Assembly (NCBI RefSeq): GCF_000472705.1 | Contig: NZ_AXAE01000005.1 | Coordinates: 1 to 64,000, forward strand | Source of the DNA: Mesorhizobium erdmanii USDA 3471 | Lineage (GTDB): Bacteria; Pseudomonadota; Alphaproteobacteria; Rhizobiales; Rhizobiaceae | DNA: 64,000 bases | Reading direction: 5' to 3' | Part shown: positions 24,929-33,826 of the stretch, one piece after another | Position numbering within the stretch: the first letter of the stretch is position 1 | Layout: each line of letters begins with the position of its first letter | Program-made: the position numbers and the translations under genes | The notes under the pieces: model-generated | Database searches by the model: none | What the model was told of the DNA's origin: nothing | What the model saw: the letters and a program-made list of their open reading frames with translations, nothing else

Positions 24929-25990
24929 ATGCGCATGCCAAGACTGACTGCTCTGTTGACGGCGACCGCCGTCCTCACCACCGCCTTCACGCTGGCCGCC
25001 AGTGCCGCTGAAGTGCATGTGCTCAACTGGAAGGGCTACGGCGCCGACGAGCCATGGGCCGTCCAGGCCTTCGAAAAAGCCACCGGCAACAAGGTCGTCA
25101 ACGACTTCTTCAATTCCGAACAGGAAATGCTGACCAAGATCCGGACCAATCCGGGCCTCTACGACGTCGTCATGATCAACGCCGCCTTCAACGACCAGGC
25201 GATGTCCGAGAAGCTGATACAGCCGATCGATACGTCCAAGCTGCCGAACTATGCCGATATCAGCAAGGACAAGGCGGGCTCGCCGATGCTCGACCATGAC
25301 GGCAAGGTCTATGGCGTGCCGTGGGTCTGGGGCCTGACCGCGCTCGCCATCAATGAAAAATCCTTCGACAAGCCACCGACGTCGATCGCAGAAATGTGGG
25401 ATCCCGCGCATAAGGGTCGTGTCATCATCCGCGACGACGCCGTCGAGGCGGTGCAGTTCGGCGCCATCGCCACCGGCCAGAACATCAACGACATCAAGGA
25501 TATGGACGCCGTCAAGACGAAGCTCACCTCGCTGATGCCGCAGATCAAGACTTTCTGGAGCTCGGAGAACGACTGGAACCAGATGGTCGCCTCCAACCAG
25601 ATCGACATCGGCACCTATTGGAGCGGCTCGGCCGACCGCGCCAAGACCCACTTCAAGCTTCCGGTGTCGCTGGTCATTCCCAAGGAAGGCGCGGTCGCCT
25701 GGCTCGACGCGTTCTCGATCCCGGCCGGTTCGAAGAATGTCGAAGGCGCGCAGGCCTTCATCAACTGGATGATCGACCCGAAATTCTATGTCGAATGGGT
25801 CACCAAGGTCGGCGCTCCGGTGTCGGCCAACACCAAGGCGGTGGAGGCGCTGCCCGAGGATGCCTTCAACCGCAAGGTGATGGGCGACCCCGAAGTCGCC
25901 AAGCGCATCCAGTTCCAGGCGCCGATCACCGATGCCCAGCGCGAGGCCTATCTGGCGCTGTGGCAGCAGCTCAAGGTCGACGTGAAGTAG
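24929..25990 (+). CDS. Periplasmic binding protein, PotD/PotF type
   Basis: A 353-aa protein with signal peptide (TALLTATAVLTTAFTLAASA). The mature start AEVHVLNWKGYGADEPWAV and later YDVVMINAAFNDQAM and VYGVPWVWGLTALAINEK match polyamine-type solute-binding proteins. GAVAWLDAFSIPAGSKN is the usual second-lobe motif. It delivers a small, probably cationic, solute to the permeases downstream. An 11-bp hairpin follows the gene, as after three other binding-protein genes in the window. Confidence 0.85.
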   Translation: MRMPRLTALLTATAVLTTAFTLAASAAEVHVLNWKGYGADEPWAVQAFEKATGNKVVNDFFNSEQEMLTKIRTNPGLYDVVMINAAFNDQAMSEKLIQPIDTSKLPNYADISKDKAGSPMLDHDGKVYGVPWVWGLTALAINEKSFDKPPTSIAEMWDPAHKGRVIIRDDAVEAVQFGAIATGQNINDIKDMDAVKTKLTSLMPQIKTFWSSENDWNQMVASNQIDIGTYWSGSADRAKTHFKLPVSLVIPKEGAVAWLDAFSIPAGSKNVEGAQAFINWMIDPKFYVEWVTKVGAPVSANTKAVEALPEDAFNRKVMGDPEVAKRIQFQAPITDAQREAYLALWQQLKVDVK

Positions 25991-26002
25991 GCTTACATCC
26001 GG

Positions 26003-26029
26003 ACCAGCCGGCGGTTCGCGCCGGCTGGT
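26003..26029 (+). promoter_or_regulatory. Intercistronic hairpin after binding-protein gene
   Basis: ACCAGCCGGCG (26003-26013) and CGCCGGCTGGT (26019-26029) form a perfect 11-bp stem with a 5-nt loop. The trailing TCTTTC is a poor T-run, so partial termination or 3'-end protection of the binding-protein mRNA is more likely than full termination. Confidence 0.7.
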
Positions 26030-26059
26030 TCTTTCAATCCTGGGGAGGAGGAGGATGGC

Positions 26060-26929
26060 ATGGCAGTACCAGGCGCGACCGCATCGCGCAGCGGGCTGAG
26101 ATCGGCCCTGCCGCTGCTGGCGCCGGCCTATCTCTGGCTGACGGTGGCGATCTTCCTGCCGCTGTCGGCCATGGTCTTCTTCTCCTTCATGACTGACCTG
26201 CCGCTGTCCGGAAAGCCGTGGGCATTCACGCTGGGCAATTACGCCGCCTTCTTCTCGCAAAGCCTCTACCTGACACTGCTGCTCGCCTCGCTGCGCCTCG
26301 GTCTCGAAGTGACTTTGTGGTGCGTCGTCATCGGCTACCCGGCGGCCTATGTGCTCGCCAAGGTGCTAAAGGGACGCAGCCGCGAGGCAATCTTCCTGCT
26401 GGTCATCCTGCCGTTCTGGTCGAACGGGCTGGTGCGCATTTTTTCCTGGGCCATGGTTCTGCGCGAGGGCGGCATCCTGGACACCGCGCTCAACGCCGTG
26501 CTGCCGTTCAAGATCAACATCGATCTGATGTATTCCTACCCGGCCGTCATTATCGGCCTGGTGCACTCCTATGTGCCCTACATGGTGTTGACCTGCTACC
26601 TCACGCTGCAGGCGATCGACGACTCGCTGATCGAGGCCGGGCGCTCGCTCGGCGCCTCGCGGCTGCAGGTGCTGAAGCGGGTGATCATCCCGCTGTCCTT
26701 GCCCGGCCTGGTGGCGGGCGCGGCGCTGATCTTCGTGCCGGTCGTCGGTTCCTTCATGGAGCCGCGCATTCTCGGCGGGCGCACAGGAACCTTCTACGGC
26801 ACCGTCATCGAGGACCAGTTCGTGGCCGTGTTCAACTGGCCACTTGGTGCCGCGCTGTCCTTCATCCTGCTCGCCGTCGTGCTGGTCATCCTGGCCGTCG
26901 CCGCGCCGGTGCTCAGGAGGGCTGCCTGA
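26060..26929 (+). CDS. ABC transporter permease (PotB type)
   Basis: A 289-aa permease with six helices. The motif IEAGRSLGASRLQVLKRVII is the EAA loop that contacts the ATPase, and FVPVVGSFMEPRILGGRTG is typical of PotB/PotH proteins. It follows the binding protein and overlaps the second permease by 1 nt (TGATG). GGAGGAGGA lies upstream of ATG 26060. Confidence 0.88.
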   Translation: MAVPGATASRSGLRSALPLLAPAYLWLTVAIFLPLSAMVFFSFMTDLPLSGKPWAFTLGNYAAFFSQSLYLTLLLASLRLGLEVTLWCVVIGYPAAYVLAKVLKGRSREAIFLLVILPFWSNGLVRIFSWAMVLREGGILDTALNAVLPFKINIDLMYSYPAVIIGLVHSYVPYMVLTCYLTLQAIDDSLIEAGRSLGASRLQVLKRVIIPLSLPGLVAGAALIFVPVVGSFMEPRILGGRTGTFYGTVIEDQFVAVFNWPLGAALSFILLAVVLVILAVAAPVLRRAA

Positions 26930-27717
26930 TGATGACCACCCGCATCCTCGAAGGGCTTGGCCGCTTCTACATCGGGCTGCTGCTCGCCTTCCTCTATCTG
27001 CCTATCATCATCATGGCGCTGATGTCGTTCAACGTCTCGCCCTTCTACCAGCTGCCGTTCGAGTGGACGACGGAATGGTATGCGTCGCTGTGGCACAACG
27101 ACCAGCTTATCGCGGCCACCTGGAACAGCCTCGAGATCGCAATCGTCACCACCATCATCTGCGTGGTGCTCGGCTCGGCCGCGTCGCTGGCGCTTTATCG
27201 ATATGAGTTTCGCGGCAAGAAGCTGCTGCAGGCGCTGCTGTTTCCGCCGATCGCCATTCCGTGGCTGATCACCGGCACGGCGATGCTGATCTTCTTCTTC
27301 GGCGTCGGCATCGGGCGCGGCCTGTTCGCCATCCTGCTCGGCCATGTCGCGCTGGCGCTGCCCTACGTGATCGTCGTGGTCTCGGCGCGGCTGCAGACCT
27401 TCGCGCCGGAACTGGAAGAAGCGGCGCGCTCGCTTGGCGCCAACCAGTGGCAGGTCACGATGCGTGTCACGCTGCCCTGGATCATGCCGGGCGTCATTGC
27501 CGGCGGGCTGTTCGCCTTCGCGGTGTCGTTCGACCAGTTCGTCGTCTCCTATTTCCTGGCGACGCCCGGTCAGACGACGCTGCCGGTCGAAATCTACGCC
27601 GCGATCCGCAAGGGTTTCACGCCCGAGATCAATGCGGTCTCGACCATCATCATCGTCGTGTCGATGGCGCTCATGCTGCTGACGGCGCGCTTCTTCAAAT
27701 TCGGCGGAGAGAAATAA
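26929..27717 (+). CDS. ABC transporter permease (PotC type)
   Basis: A 262-aa second permease (ATG 26929, with an alternative at 26932). The EAA loop reads ELEEAARSLGANQWQVTMRV, followed by GLFAFAVSFDQFVVSYFLA, a PotC/PotI hallmark. It forms the membrane channel with the PotB-type partner. Its stop shares one base with the ATPase start (TAATG). Confidence 0.88.
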   Translation: MMTTRILEGLGRFYIGLLLAFLYLPIIIMALMSFNVSPFYQLPFEWTTEWYASLWHNDQLIAATWNSLEIAIVTTIICVVLGSAASLALYRYEFRGKKLLQALLFPPIAIPWLITGTAMLIFFFGVGIGRGLFAILLGHVALALPYVIVVVSARLQTFAPELEEAARSLGANQWQVTMRVTLPWIMPGVIAGGLFAFAVSFDQFVVSYFLATPGQTTLPVEIYAAIRKGFTPEINAVSTIIIVVSMALMLLTARFFKFGGEK

Positions 27718-28784
27718 TGGCCGGCGTGCAGGTATCAAACGTCTCGCGCAGCTTCGGCGCGCACAAGGCGCTGGACGACGTGTCGATCGATTTCGCCGAT
27801 GGCGGCTTCTATGCGCTGCTCGGGCCATCCGGCAGCGGCAAGACCACGCTGCTGCGCCAGATCGCCGGTTTCGATTTTCCCGACTCTGGCCGCATTTCCA
27901 TCGGCGGCGAGAGCGTGGAGCGGGTGCCGGTCGAAAAGCGGCGCATCGGCATGGTGTTCCAAAACTATGCGCTGTTTCCCAATATGAGCGTCGCCGACAA
28001 TGTCGCCTTCGGCCTGTCGGTGCGCGGCGAGAACAAGGCGGTGATTGCCTCCGAGGTGCAGCGCGCGCTCGACCTCGTGCAATTGGGCAAGCTTGGCAGA
28101 CGGCGTCCGCACCAGCTGTCCGGCGGCCAGCGCCAGCGTGTCGCGCTGGCGCGCGCCATCGTCACTAAGCCGCGCGTGCTGTTGCTGGACGAGCCGCTGG
28201 GCGCGCTCGACAAGGCGCTGCGCGTCGACATGCAGATCGAACTGAAGCGTATCCAGCGCGAGATCGGCATCACCACCATCTTCGTCACCCACGACCAGGA
28301 AGAAGCGCTGACGATGAGCGACCGCATCGGCATTCTGCGCGACGGCAGGCTGGTGCAGGAAGGGCCGCCGGAGGAAATCTACGACCGGCCGAAAAGCGAA
28401 TTCGCCGCCACCTTCCTCGGCAACGCCAACATCTTTCGCGGCGATGCGACCGGCAACGGCATCCGCCTGCCGGACGGCACGGCAATCGCGGCAAAGGTGG
28501 GCGACCGGCTTGCCGGCGGCGCCAAGGCCAGCTGCGCCGTGCGGCCCGAGCGCATAAGGATTGCGACGGACGCCGTGGTTTCGGATGCAGCCGATGCGAA
28601 TATGCTCAAGGGCAAGGTCTCCAAGCGTATCTTCGCCGGCAACAACAGCACCTATTTCGTCGAGCGCGCCGGCCAGACGCTGAAAGTCATCGTGCAGAAC
28701 ACCGGCGCCGACAGGCTGGCGGAGGGGCAAGATGTGGTGCTGCGTTGGTCGCCGGAGAGCACGGTGTTGATCGCGGCTGGGTAG
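27717..28784 (+). CDS. ABC transporter ATP-binding protein (PotA type)
   Basis: A 355-aa ATPase with all motifs intact: Walker A LGPSGSGKTTLL, signature LSGGQRQRVALAR, Walker B VLLLDEPLGALD, H-loop IFVTHDQEEAL. A C-terminal TOBE-like domain (residues about 240-355, with RPERIRIATDA) may regulate the transporter. It completes a PotDBCA-type importer whose first genes are a glycohydrolase and a kinase. Confidence 0.9.
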   Translation: MAGVQVSNVSRSFGAHKALDDVSIDFADGGFYALLGPSGSGKTTLLRQIAGFDFPDSGRISIGGESVERVPVEKRRIGMVFQNYALFPNMSVADNVAFGLSVRGENKAVIASEVQRALDLVQLGKLGRRRPHQLSGGQRQRVALARAIVTKPRVLLLDEPLGALDKALRVDMQIELKRIQREIGITTIFVTHDQEEALTMSDRIGILRDGRLVQEGPPEEIYDRPKSEFAATFLGNANIFRGDATGNGIRLPDGTAIAAKVGDRLAGGAKASCAVRPERIRIATDAVVSDAADANMLKGKVSKRIFAGNNSTYFVERAGQTLKVIVQNTGADRLAEGQDVVLRWSPESTVLIAAG

Positions 28785-28826
28785 GTAGCGCGGTTCGATA
28801 GCTGGGACTGTCGGCGTTCCGTGGCG

Positions 28827-28985
28827 TCCCCCCTCTGTCCTGCCGGACATCTCCCCCACAAGGGGGGAGATTGGCTGTCGCCACCGATTTCGCAAATGTC
28901 CTGCATTGCAAGAATGAGCGCCAGGGTCGAAGCTGCCAATCTCCCCCCTTGTGGGGGAGATGCCCGGCAGGGCAGAGGGGGGCGC
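28827..28985. repeat. Palindromic intergenic element (copy 2)
   Basis: Two inverted arms of about 48 bp. The left arm (28827-28875) reads CCCCCCTCTGTCCTGCCGG then CATCTCCCCCACAAGG. The right arm (28935-28985) is its near-perfect reverse complement (CCTTGTGGGGGAGATGCCCG). About 60 bp of unrelated sequence lies between. It belongs to the same family as the element at 252-396. It fills the gap before the aconitase X gene and may end or stabilise the transporter mRNA. Confidence 0.8.
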
Positions 28986-29024
28986 TGTCCCTCCGTCCTT
29001 TCCGACAACGAGCCGGGAGCTGCA

Positions 29025-30275
29025 ATGACCTTGGAATTAACCGCACGGGACCGCTCCATGCTCGACGGCGGACAAGGCCCGTCCGCGGCCGCCGCGATGA
29101 AAATCCTCGTCGCCTTCTCCAACGCCATCGGCGCGCGCGGCCTGCTCGACATATCGGGCGCCCATATCGATGGTTGCCTTTATCATGGCAAGGCCGGGCT
29201 CGATTTCGTCGAACGGCTGGTCGAGGGCGGCGGCCGCGTGCAGGTGCCGACGACGCTCAATGTCGGCTCGTTCGATCTCATCCACCCCGGCATGGTGAAG
29301 ATGCCGGCGGCGGAAGAGGTGCCGGCGCGGCGGCTGATGAAGGCGCATCTGGAGCTTGGCTGCCAGGCGACCTTCACCTGCGCGCCCTATCAGACGCGCT
29401 TCCGGCCTGACTTCGGACAGCAGATCGCGTGGGGCGAATCCAACGCCATCGTCTTTACTAATTCGGTGATCGGCGCCCGCACCAACCGCTATGGCGACTT
29501 CATCGATCTGTGCTGCGCGATGACCGGACGCGCGCCGGCCTGGGGCCTGCATCTCAGCGAAAACCGGCGCGGCCGCATCCTGTTCGACCTGGACATTGCC
29601 GAGGCCGAACCAAGCGACAGCCTGTTCGTCGGGGTCGGGCTGATCATCGGCCAAGCCAGCGGCGACCGCATTCCGGTGATCTCAGGCCTGCCGAAGCCGC
29701 GTGACGAGGACCAGTTGAAGGCGCTGGGTGCCGCGGCCGCGACGACGGGTGCGGTGGCGCTGTTCCATGCGATCGGGATCACCCCCGAAGCGCGGACGCT
29801 GGATGAGGCGTTCCAGGGTCATCTTCCTGAAGAGACCATACGCATCGCCCGGGCCGATATCGATCAGGCGCTAGCCAGGCTGTCGGGGGTGCCCGACGGT
29901 GCGTCGCTTGCAGCCGTGTCGCTGGGCACGCCGCATTTCTCGCATGAGGAATGGATGCGCCTGTTGCCGATGCTGCGGGAGGCTGCACCCGGCAGAGGCA
30001 TCCCGATCTACGTCAACACCGGGCGTGCGACGCTGACGCGGCTGCGGGAGGAGGGCGCGCTGGCCGGCATGGAGGCTTTCGGCCTGATCCCGGTCGCCGA
30101 CACCTGCACCTATGTCACCGCGATCCTCAAGCGGCTCGACGGCGTGGTGATGACCAATTCCGGCAAATGGGCGCATTACGCGCCGGGCAATATCGGCGTG
30201 ACCGTCGCTTTCGCCGAGATGAAGGACTGCATCCGTTCCGCCGCCGTCGGCCATGTCGTGCGAGGTGTCTCATGA
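29025..30275 (+). CDS. Aconitase X, large catalytic subunit
   Basis: A 416-aa AcnX (DUF521) protein. Hallmarks are RDRSMLDGGQGPSAAAAMKI at the start, SGAHIDGCLYHG, CAPYQTRFRPDFGQQ, TNSVIGARTNRYGDFIDLCC, VADTCTYVTAIL and TNSGKWAHYAPGN; the cysteines probably hold an iron-sulphur cluster. Bacterial two-subunit AcnX enzymes are known as cis-3-hydroxy-L-proline dehydratases, which makes that the first guess. ATG 29025 lies after the palindromic element. The small subunit follows with an ATGA overlap. Confidence 0.88.
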   Translation: MTLELTARDRSMLDGGQGPSAAAAMKILVAFSNAIGARGLLDISGAHIDGCLYHGKAGLDFVERLVEGGGRVQVPTTLNVGSFDLIHPGMVKMPAAEEVPARRLMKAHLELGCQATFTCAPYQTRFRPDFGQQIAWGESNAIVFTNSVIGARTNRYGDFIDLCCAMTGRAPAWGLHLSENRRGRILFDLDIAEAEPSDSLFVGVGLIIGQASGDRIPVISGLPKPRDEDQLKALGAAAATTGAVALFHAIGITPEARTLDEAFQGHLPEETIRIARADIDQALARLSGVPDGASLAAVSLGTPHFSHEEWMRLLPMLREAAPGRGIPIYVNTGRATLTRLREEGALAGMEAFGLIPVADTCTYVTAILKRLDGVVMTNSGKWAHYAPGNIGVTVAFAEMKDCIRSAAVGHVVRGVS

Positions 30276-30721
30276 CACCAGAGGCGGGAACGGCAGTCGT
30301 CGAACGGCTGGGCACTTTCCAACTTGCCGGCGAGGCCGATGGCCTGGCTCTGGTGTTCTCGCAGCCGCTCAGCTTCTGGGGCGGCATCGACGCCGAGACT
30401 GGGGAGATCATCGACCATTCGCATCCAGGGCTTGGCCAGAGCGTCACCGGCAGGATCCTGGTCATGCCGAGCGGGCGCGGCTCGTCGTCTTCGTCCTCGG
30501 TGCTGGCCGAAGCGATCCGCAGGGGAACGGCGCCGGCCGGCATTCTTCTGGAGCGTCCGGACCCGATCCTGGCGGTAGGCGCCATCGTCGCCGAGTTTCT
30601 CTACGACATCCATATGCCGCTGGTGGTGTGCGACATTTCCGGCATTGTCTCCAGCGACCGGATCGCGATCGGTGCGGATGAGGATGGTGGGGCGATGATA
30701 AGAGTTAGAGCAAAAAGCTAA
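30272..30721 (+). CDS. Aconitase X, small (swivel) subunit
   Basis: A 149-aa DUF126 protein. LVFSQPLSFWGGIDAETGEI, DHSHPGLGQSVTGRILVMP and the serine-rich SGRGSSSSSSVLAEAI are the expected swivel-domain motifs, and ILLERPDPILAVGAIVA follows. It pairs with the large subunit to make the active dehydratase. Its stop lies 5 bp from that of the convergent LacI-type regulator. Confidence 0.88.
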   Translation: MTPEAGTAVVERLGTFQLAGEADGLALVFSQPLSFWGGIDAETGEIIDHSHPGLGQSVTGRILVMPSGRGSSSSSSVLAEAIRRGTAPAGILLERPDPILAVGAIVAEFLYDIHMPLVVCDISGIVSSDRIAIGADEDGGAMIRVRAKS

Positions 30722-30725
30722 CCGC

Positions 30726-31754
30726 TCAGATCTCCGGGATATTCTCCTTGAAGATCACCTGCAGCCTCGGCTGGTGCAACTCATAGGGCAGCCCGCGGAC
30801 CGCGTGGGTCAGCGTGTTGAGCGCCTCGCGCGCCTCGACGCGCGGGTTCTGGTCGATGACGGCATCGAGCGTGCCGTCGAGCAGAAGGTCCTTGGTGCCG
30901 TCGGTCACCTCGTGGCCGAGGAAAACCATGGATTGCGCGCGGCCGCGTTCCTTGAGCGCGCGGGCGATGCCGGTGTTGCCGGCGCCGACATTGTAGATGG
31001 CGGCAAGGTCGGGGTGGCGGTCCAGAAGTGCCGATGCTTCCGAATAGGCCTTCTCGCGGTCGTCGAGCATTTCGCGCATCTCGACGATCTCGAGATTGGG
31101 GGATTCCTCGGTCAATATGTGCCGGAACCCCATCTCGCGTTCCTCATGGCCGCGATAGGACAGCGAGCCGGCGAACAGCGCCACCTTGCCGGGGCGTTCC
31201 GGCCCCATGAAGCGGTTGAGCAGATAACCGGCCAGCCGCCCGGCGGCGCGGTTGTCGATGCCGATATAGGCGACCCTGGGCACATGCAGGATGTCGGAGG
31301 CGATGGTCACCACCTTGACATCGTTGGCCGACAGCGAGCGGAGCGCCTCGCGCACCGTCGGATGATCGAGCGCGATGACGCCGACGCCTTGCGTCTGTCC
31401 GCGCAAATCCTGCAGCAGGCGAGCGAGCCGGTCGGGGTTGAAGCCCTCTATGGTGGCGATGTGGACATCAAGATCGGGGCGCGCCACGGCCTGCGCCTCG
31501 ATGTGACGATGCAGCATCTTGATGAAGGAATTGGTGCCGGCCGGCAGCGCGAAGTCGAGCCGGATGACCTCGCCGGGTAAGGGCCGTGGCGGCGCCCCGT
31601 TTGGGCTTTCGGCGATGTAGCCGAGGCGCTGCGCCATTTCGAGCACGATCTCGCGCGTGCGCGCCCGCACGCCGGGACGGTTGTTCAGCACGCGGTCGAC
31701 GGTGGCGGCGGAAACGCCGGCTTCCCGGGCTATGTCGGTCAGGGTGGAACGCAC
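30726..31754 (-). CDS. LacI-family transcriptional regulator
   Basis: A 342-aa regulator starting at GTG 31754, with GGAGAT about 8 nt upstream. The helix-turn-helix is TDIAREAGVSAATVDRVLNN. The rest is a ribose-binding-like effector domain (YIGIDNRAAGRLAGYLLNRF, AAIYNVGAGNTGIARAL). It is divergent from the carbohydrate block at 32112 and most likely represses it when no inducer sugar is present. It might also affect the convergent aconitase X genes. Confidence 0.88.
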   Translation of the reverse strand: MRSTLTDIAREAGVSAATVDRVLNNRPGVRARTREIVLEMAQRLGYIAESPNGAPPRPLPGEVIRLDFALPAGTNSFIKMLHRHIEAQAVARPDLDVHIATIEGFNPDRLARLLQDLRGQTQGVGVIALDHPTVREALRSLSANDVKVVTIASDILHVPRVAYIGIDNRAAGRLAGYLLNRFMGPERPGKVALFAGSLSYRGHEEREMGFRHILTEESPNLEIVEMREMLDDREKAYSEASALLDRHPDLAAIYNVGAGNTGIARALKERGRAQSMVFLGHEVTDGTKDLLLDGTLDAVIDQNPRVEAREALNTLTHAVRGLPYELHQPRLQVIFKENIPEI

Positions 31755-32111
31755 CGTCTTTCATCTCCTCAACGCATCAGGATCACGCAATGCCGGCGGC
31801 CCGTCTGACGGCGACGGCTGCCAGCCATCGGCGATTCTGATGGGAAATGATGTATCCGGCCTTGGTCGAAGCGCAAGCCTTCGGACTAAATCAGGTCGCC
31901 CGGCACTGCTGTTCCAGGACGGGAAGACACATTTCCCATCAAATCGAGGCATAAGGAGCGATATATGAATCCCGGTATGACGCATTTCCTCGCCCCATTG
32001 CGATGTTGTGAGGTGTTTTGATTATTTATGATGTTGACAGCCTTCCGATACTGCCGTCAATATCCCTCATGGGCTCGTGGAGGAAACCTTGGCCCTGAGG
32101 GAGGAATTCCA
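31755..32111. promoter_or_regulatory. Divergent promoter region with spaced inverted repeat
   Basis: This 357-bp gap has no gene. TTGACA (32034-32039) and TCAATA (32057-32062), 17 bp apart, form a good promoter for the gene at 32112. TGATGGGAAATG (31838-31849) recurs inverted as CATTTCCCATCA (31930-31941), a perfect 12-bp pair about 80 bp apart. This may be a regulator site pair or a structured leader of the lacI-type gene. GGGAGGAATTCC precedes ATG 32112. Confidence 0.6.
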
Positions 32112-33725
32112 ATGTCTGATCTGATCCGCATATCGCGGCGCCGATTGTTGGCGTCCGGAGGAAAGGCGGCGGCGTTCGTGGCCGCGGCCGGTATTGCACC
32201 GCAGTTCATCCGCCCCGGCCGCGCCTTTGCCGCCGACGCACTGGCGCCGGGCATGATCGGCGGCCCGACCGGCTTCGAGGGCGCCGAGCGTTACCAATAT
32301 GGCGCCGACACGCCGGAAGGCCGCGCCATCGAGGCGGCCAAGGCGCTGAAGGGGGCAGGCAAGGCGCCGGCCAAGATCGTGCTCGGCCTGTCTGACGGCT
32401 CGATCGGCCAGCTCACGCAGCCTTTCCCGGCCGGCGCGCCATCGATCAGGGAACTGTGGGAAAAGGAAACCGGGATTCCGATCGAGATCGTCGGCTTGCC
32501 GAACGGCCAGGAATTCACCAAGACGATGCAGGACATCTCCACCAAGGGTGGGGCCTACGACATCTATTCCACCGAATGGAACCGCCTTGGCGATCTCGCC
32601 GAAACCGGCGGCATCGCCAAGCTCGACGACTTCGTGGCCCAGTACAAGCCTGAATGGGACGACCCCAAGACCGGTTATGTCGACGGCGCCAAGGGCGTGT
32701 CGCTGCTCAACAAATATCGCGGCTCGAACTATGGCGTGTCGCTCGACGGCGACTTCCAGACCTGGGTCTATCGCACCGACCTGTTTGGCGACGCGGCCGA
32801 GCAGAAGGCGTTCAAGGACAAATACGGCTACGATCTGGCGCCGCCGAAAACCTGGAAACAGCATGGCGATATCGCCGCCTTCTTCCAGCGCCCGGACAAG
32901 GGCCTGTTCGGCTCGACCGATCTGCGCAACCAGGGCTGGGGCTACACCAACTGGTATCAGCGCTATGTATCGATGGCCTCGCCCAACCAGTTCCTGTTCG
33001 GCGACGACGGCAAGCCGCTGATCAATTCCGAGCATGGCATCGCCGCCACCAACGAATATGTGGAATCGCTCGTCCACCATTCGCCGGATGCGATCTCGTG
33101 GGGCTGGCCGGAGCAGTACGGCAATTTCGCCAAGGGCGGGGCGGCGATGACCTGTGCCTTCTCCAACCTGCCGAAATTCCTCGACAATGCCGGCAACAAG
33201 GATTCGGCCGTCACCGGCAAGATCGGCTCGATGCTGCCGCCGGGCCGAGAGATCGACGGCAAGCTGATCAGCCGCTCCGTTCTGTGGTTCTCGCTGACCG
33301 GCATGGTCTCGTCGCAGTCGAAAAACCAGGAGGTCGCCTACCTCCTGCTGCAATGGCTGGGCTCGGCCCGCATCTACGCCTGGATGAGCGCCAACCCCGG
33401 CGGCTATCTCGATCCGTTCCGCCTTTCGGACTTCTCCGATCCGCTGGTGCGGCAGACCTACCACGCCTACCACATGGACGTGGTGCGAGAGACGGTCGCC
33501 CGCACGGTGCCGACCATCAACTATCCCGGCGCCACCGCCTTCCACAATGCGCTCGACGAAAACCTCATGGCCTCGCTGACCAAGGCCAAGACATCGGAGC
33601 AGGCGATGGCCGACACCGAGGCCGAGTGGAAGAAGATCGCCCGGCGCATCGGCGAGGACAAATTGCTCGAAGCCATCAGAACCAACAAGGAGGCCTGGCC
33701 GACCGTTCTCGATCCGATCAGCTGA
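32112..33725 (+). CDS. Carbohydrate ABC transporter binding protein, Tat-exported
   Basis: A 537-aa family-1 solute-binding protein, longer than the usual 420-440 aa. The N-terminus has a twin-arginine signal (ISRRRLLASGGKAAAFVAAA) and an unusual mature N-terminal extension (residues about 45-95) before the binding fold begins near KIVLGLSDGS. FQTWVYRTDLFGD, YGNFAKGGAAMTCAFSN and AWMSANPGGYLDPFR follow. Tat export suggests folding before export. It is the first gene of the LacI-controlled block and is followed by a 15-bp hairpin. Confidence 0.85.
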   Translation: MSDLIRISRRRLLASGGKAAAFVAAAGIAPQFIRPGRAFAADALAPGMIGGPTGFEGAERYQYGADTPEGRAIEAAKALKGAGKAPAKIVLGLSDGSIGQLTQPFPAGAPSIRELWEKETGIPIEIVGLPNGQEFTKTMQDISTKGGAYDIYSTEWNRLGDLAETGGIAKLDDFVAQYKPEWDDPKTGYVDGAKGVSLLNKYRGSNYGVSLDGDFQTWVYRTDLFGDAAEQKAFKDKYGYDLAPPKTWKQHGDIAAFFQRPDKGLFGSTDLRNQGWGYTNWYQRYVSMASPNQFLFGDDGKPLINSEHGIAATNEYVESLVHHSPDAISWGWPEQYGNFAKGGAAMTCAFSNLPKFLDNAGNKDSAVTGKIGSMLPPGREIDGKLISRSVLWFSLTGMVSSQSKNQEVAYLLLQWLGSARIYAWMSANPGGYLDPFRLSDFSDPLVRQTYHAYHMDVVRETVARTVPTINYPGATAFHNALDENLMASLTKAKTSEQAMADTEAEWKKIARRIGEDKLLEAIRTNKEAWPTVLDPIS

Positions 33726-33764
33726 TCCGTCTCCCTGGATCAGAGCTGTCTCCGGTCCAAACAA

Positions 33765-33798
33765 GCTGAGGGGAAGAGCGAAAGCTCTTCCCCTCAGC
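33765..33798 (+). promoter_or_regulatory. Strong intercistronic hairpin
   Basis: GCTGAGGGGAAGAGC (33765-33779) and GCTCTTCCCCTCAGC (33784-33798) make a perfect 15-bp stem closed by a GAAA tetraloop, with no T-run after it. It lies between the binding-protein and permease genes and should protect the upstream mRNA from 3' decay, giving excess binding protein. Confidence 0.75.
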
Positions 33799-33826
33799 AC
33801 TCAACGCCACCAGCAAAAGCAGCCAG

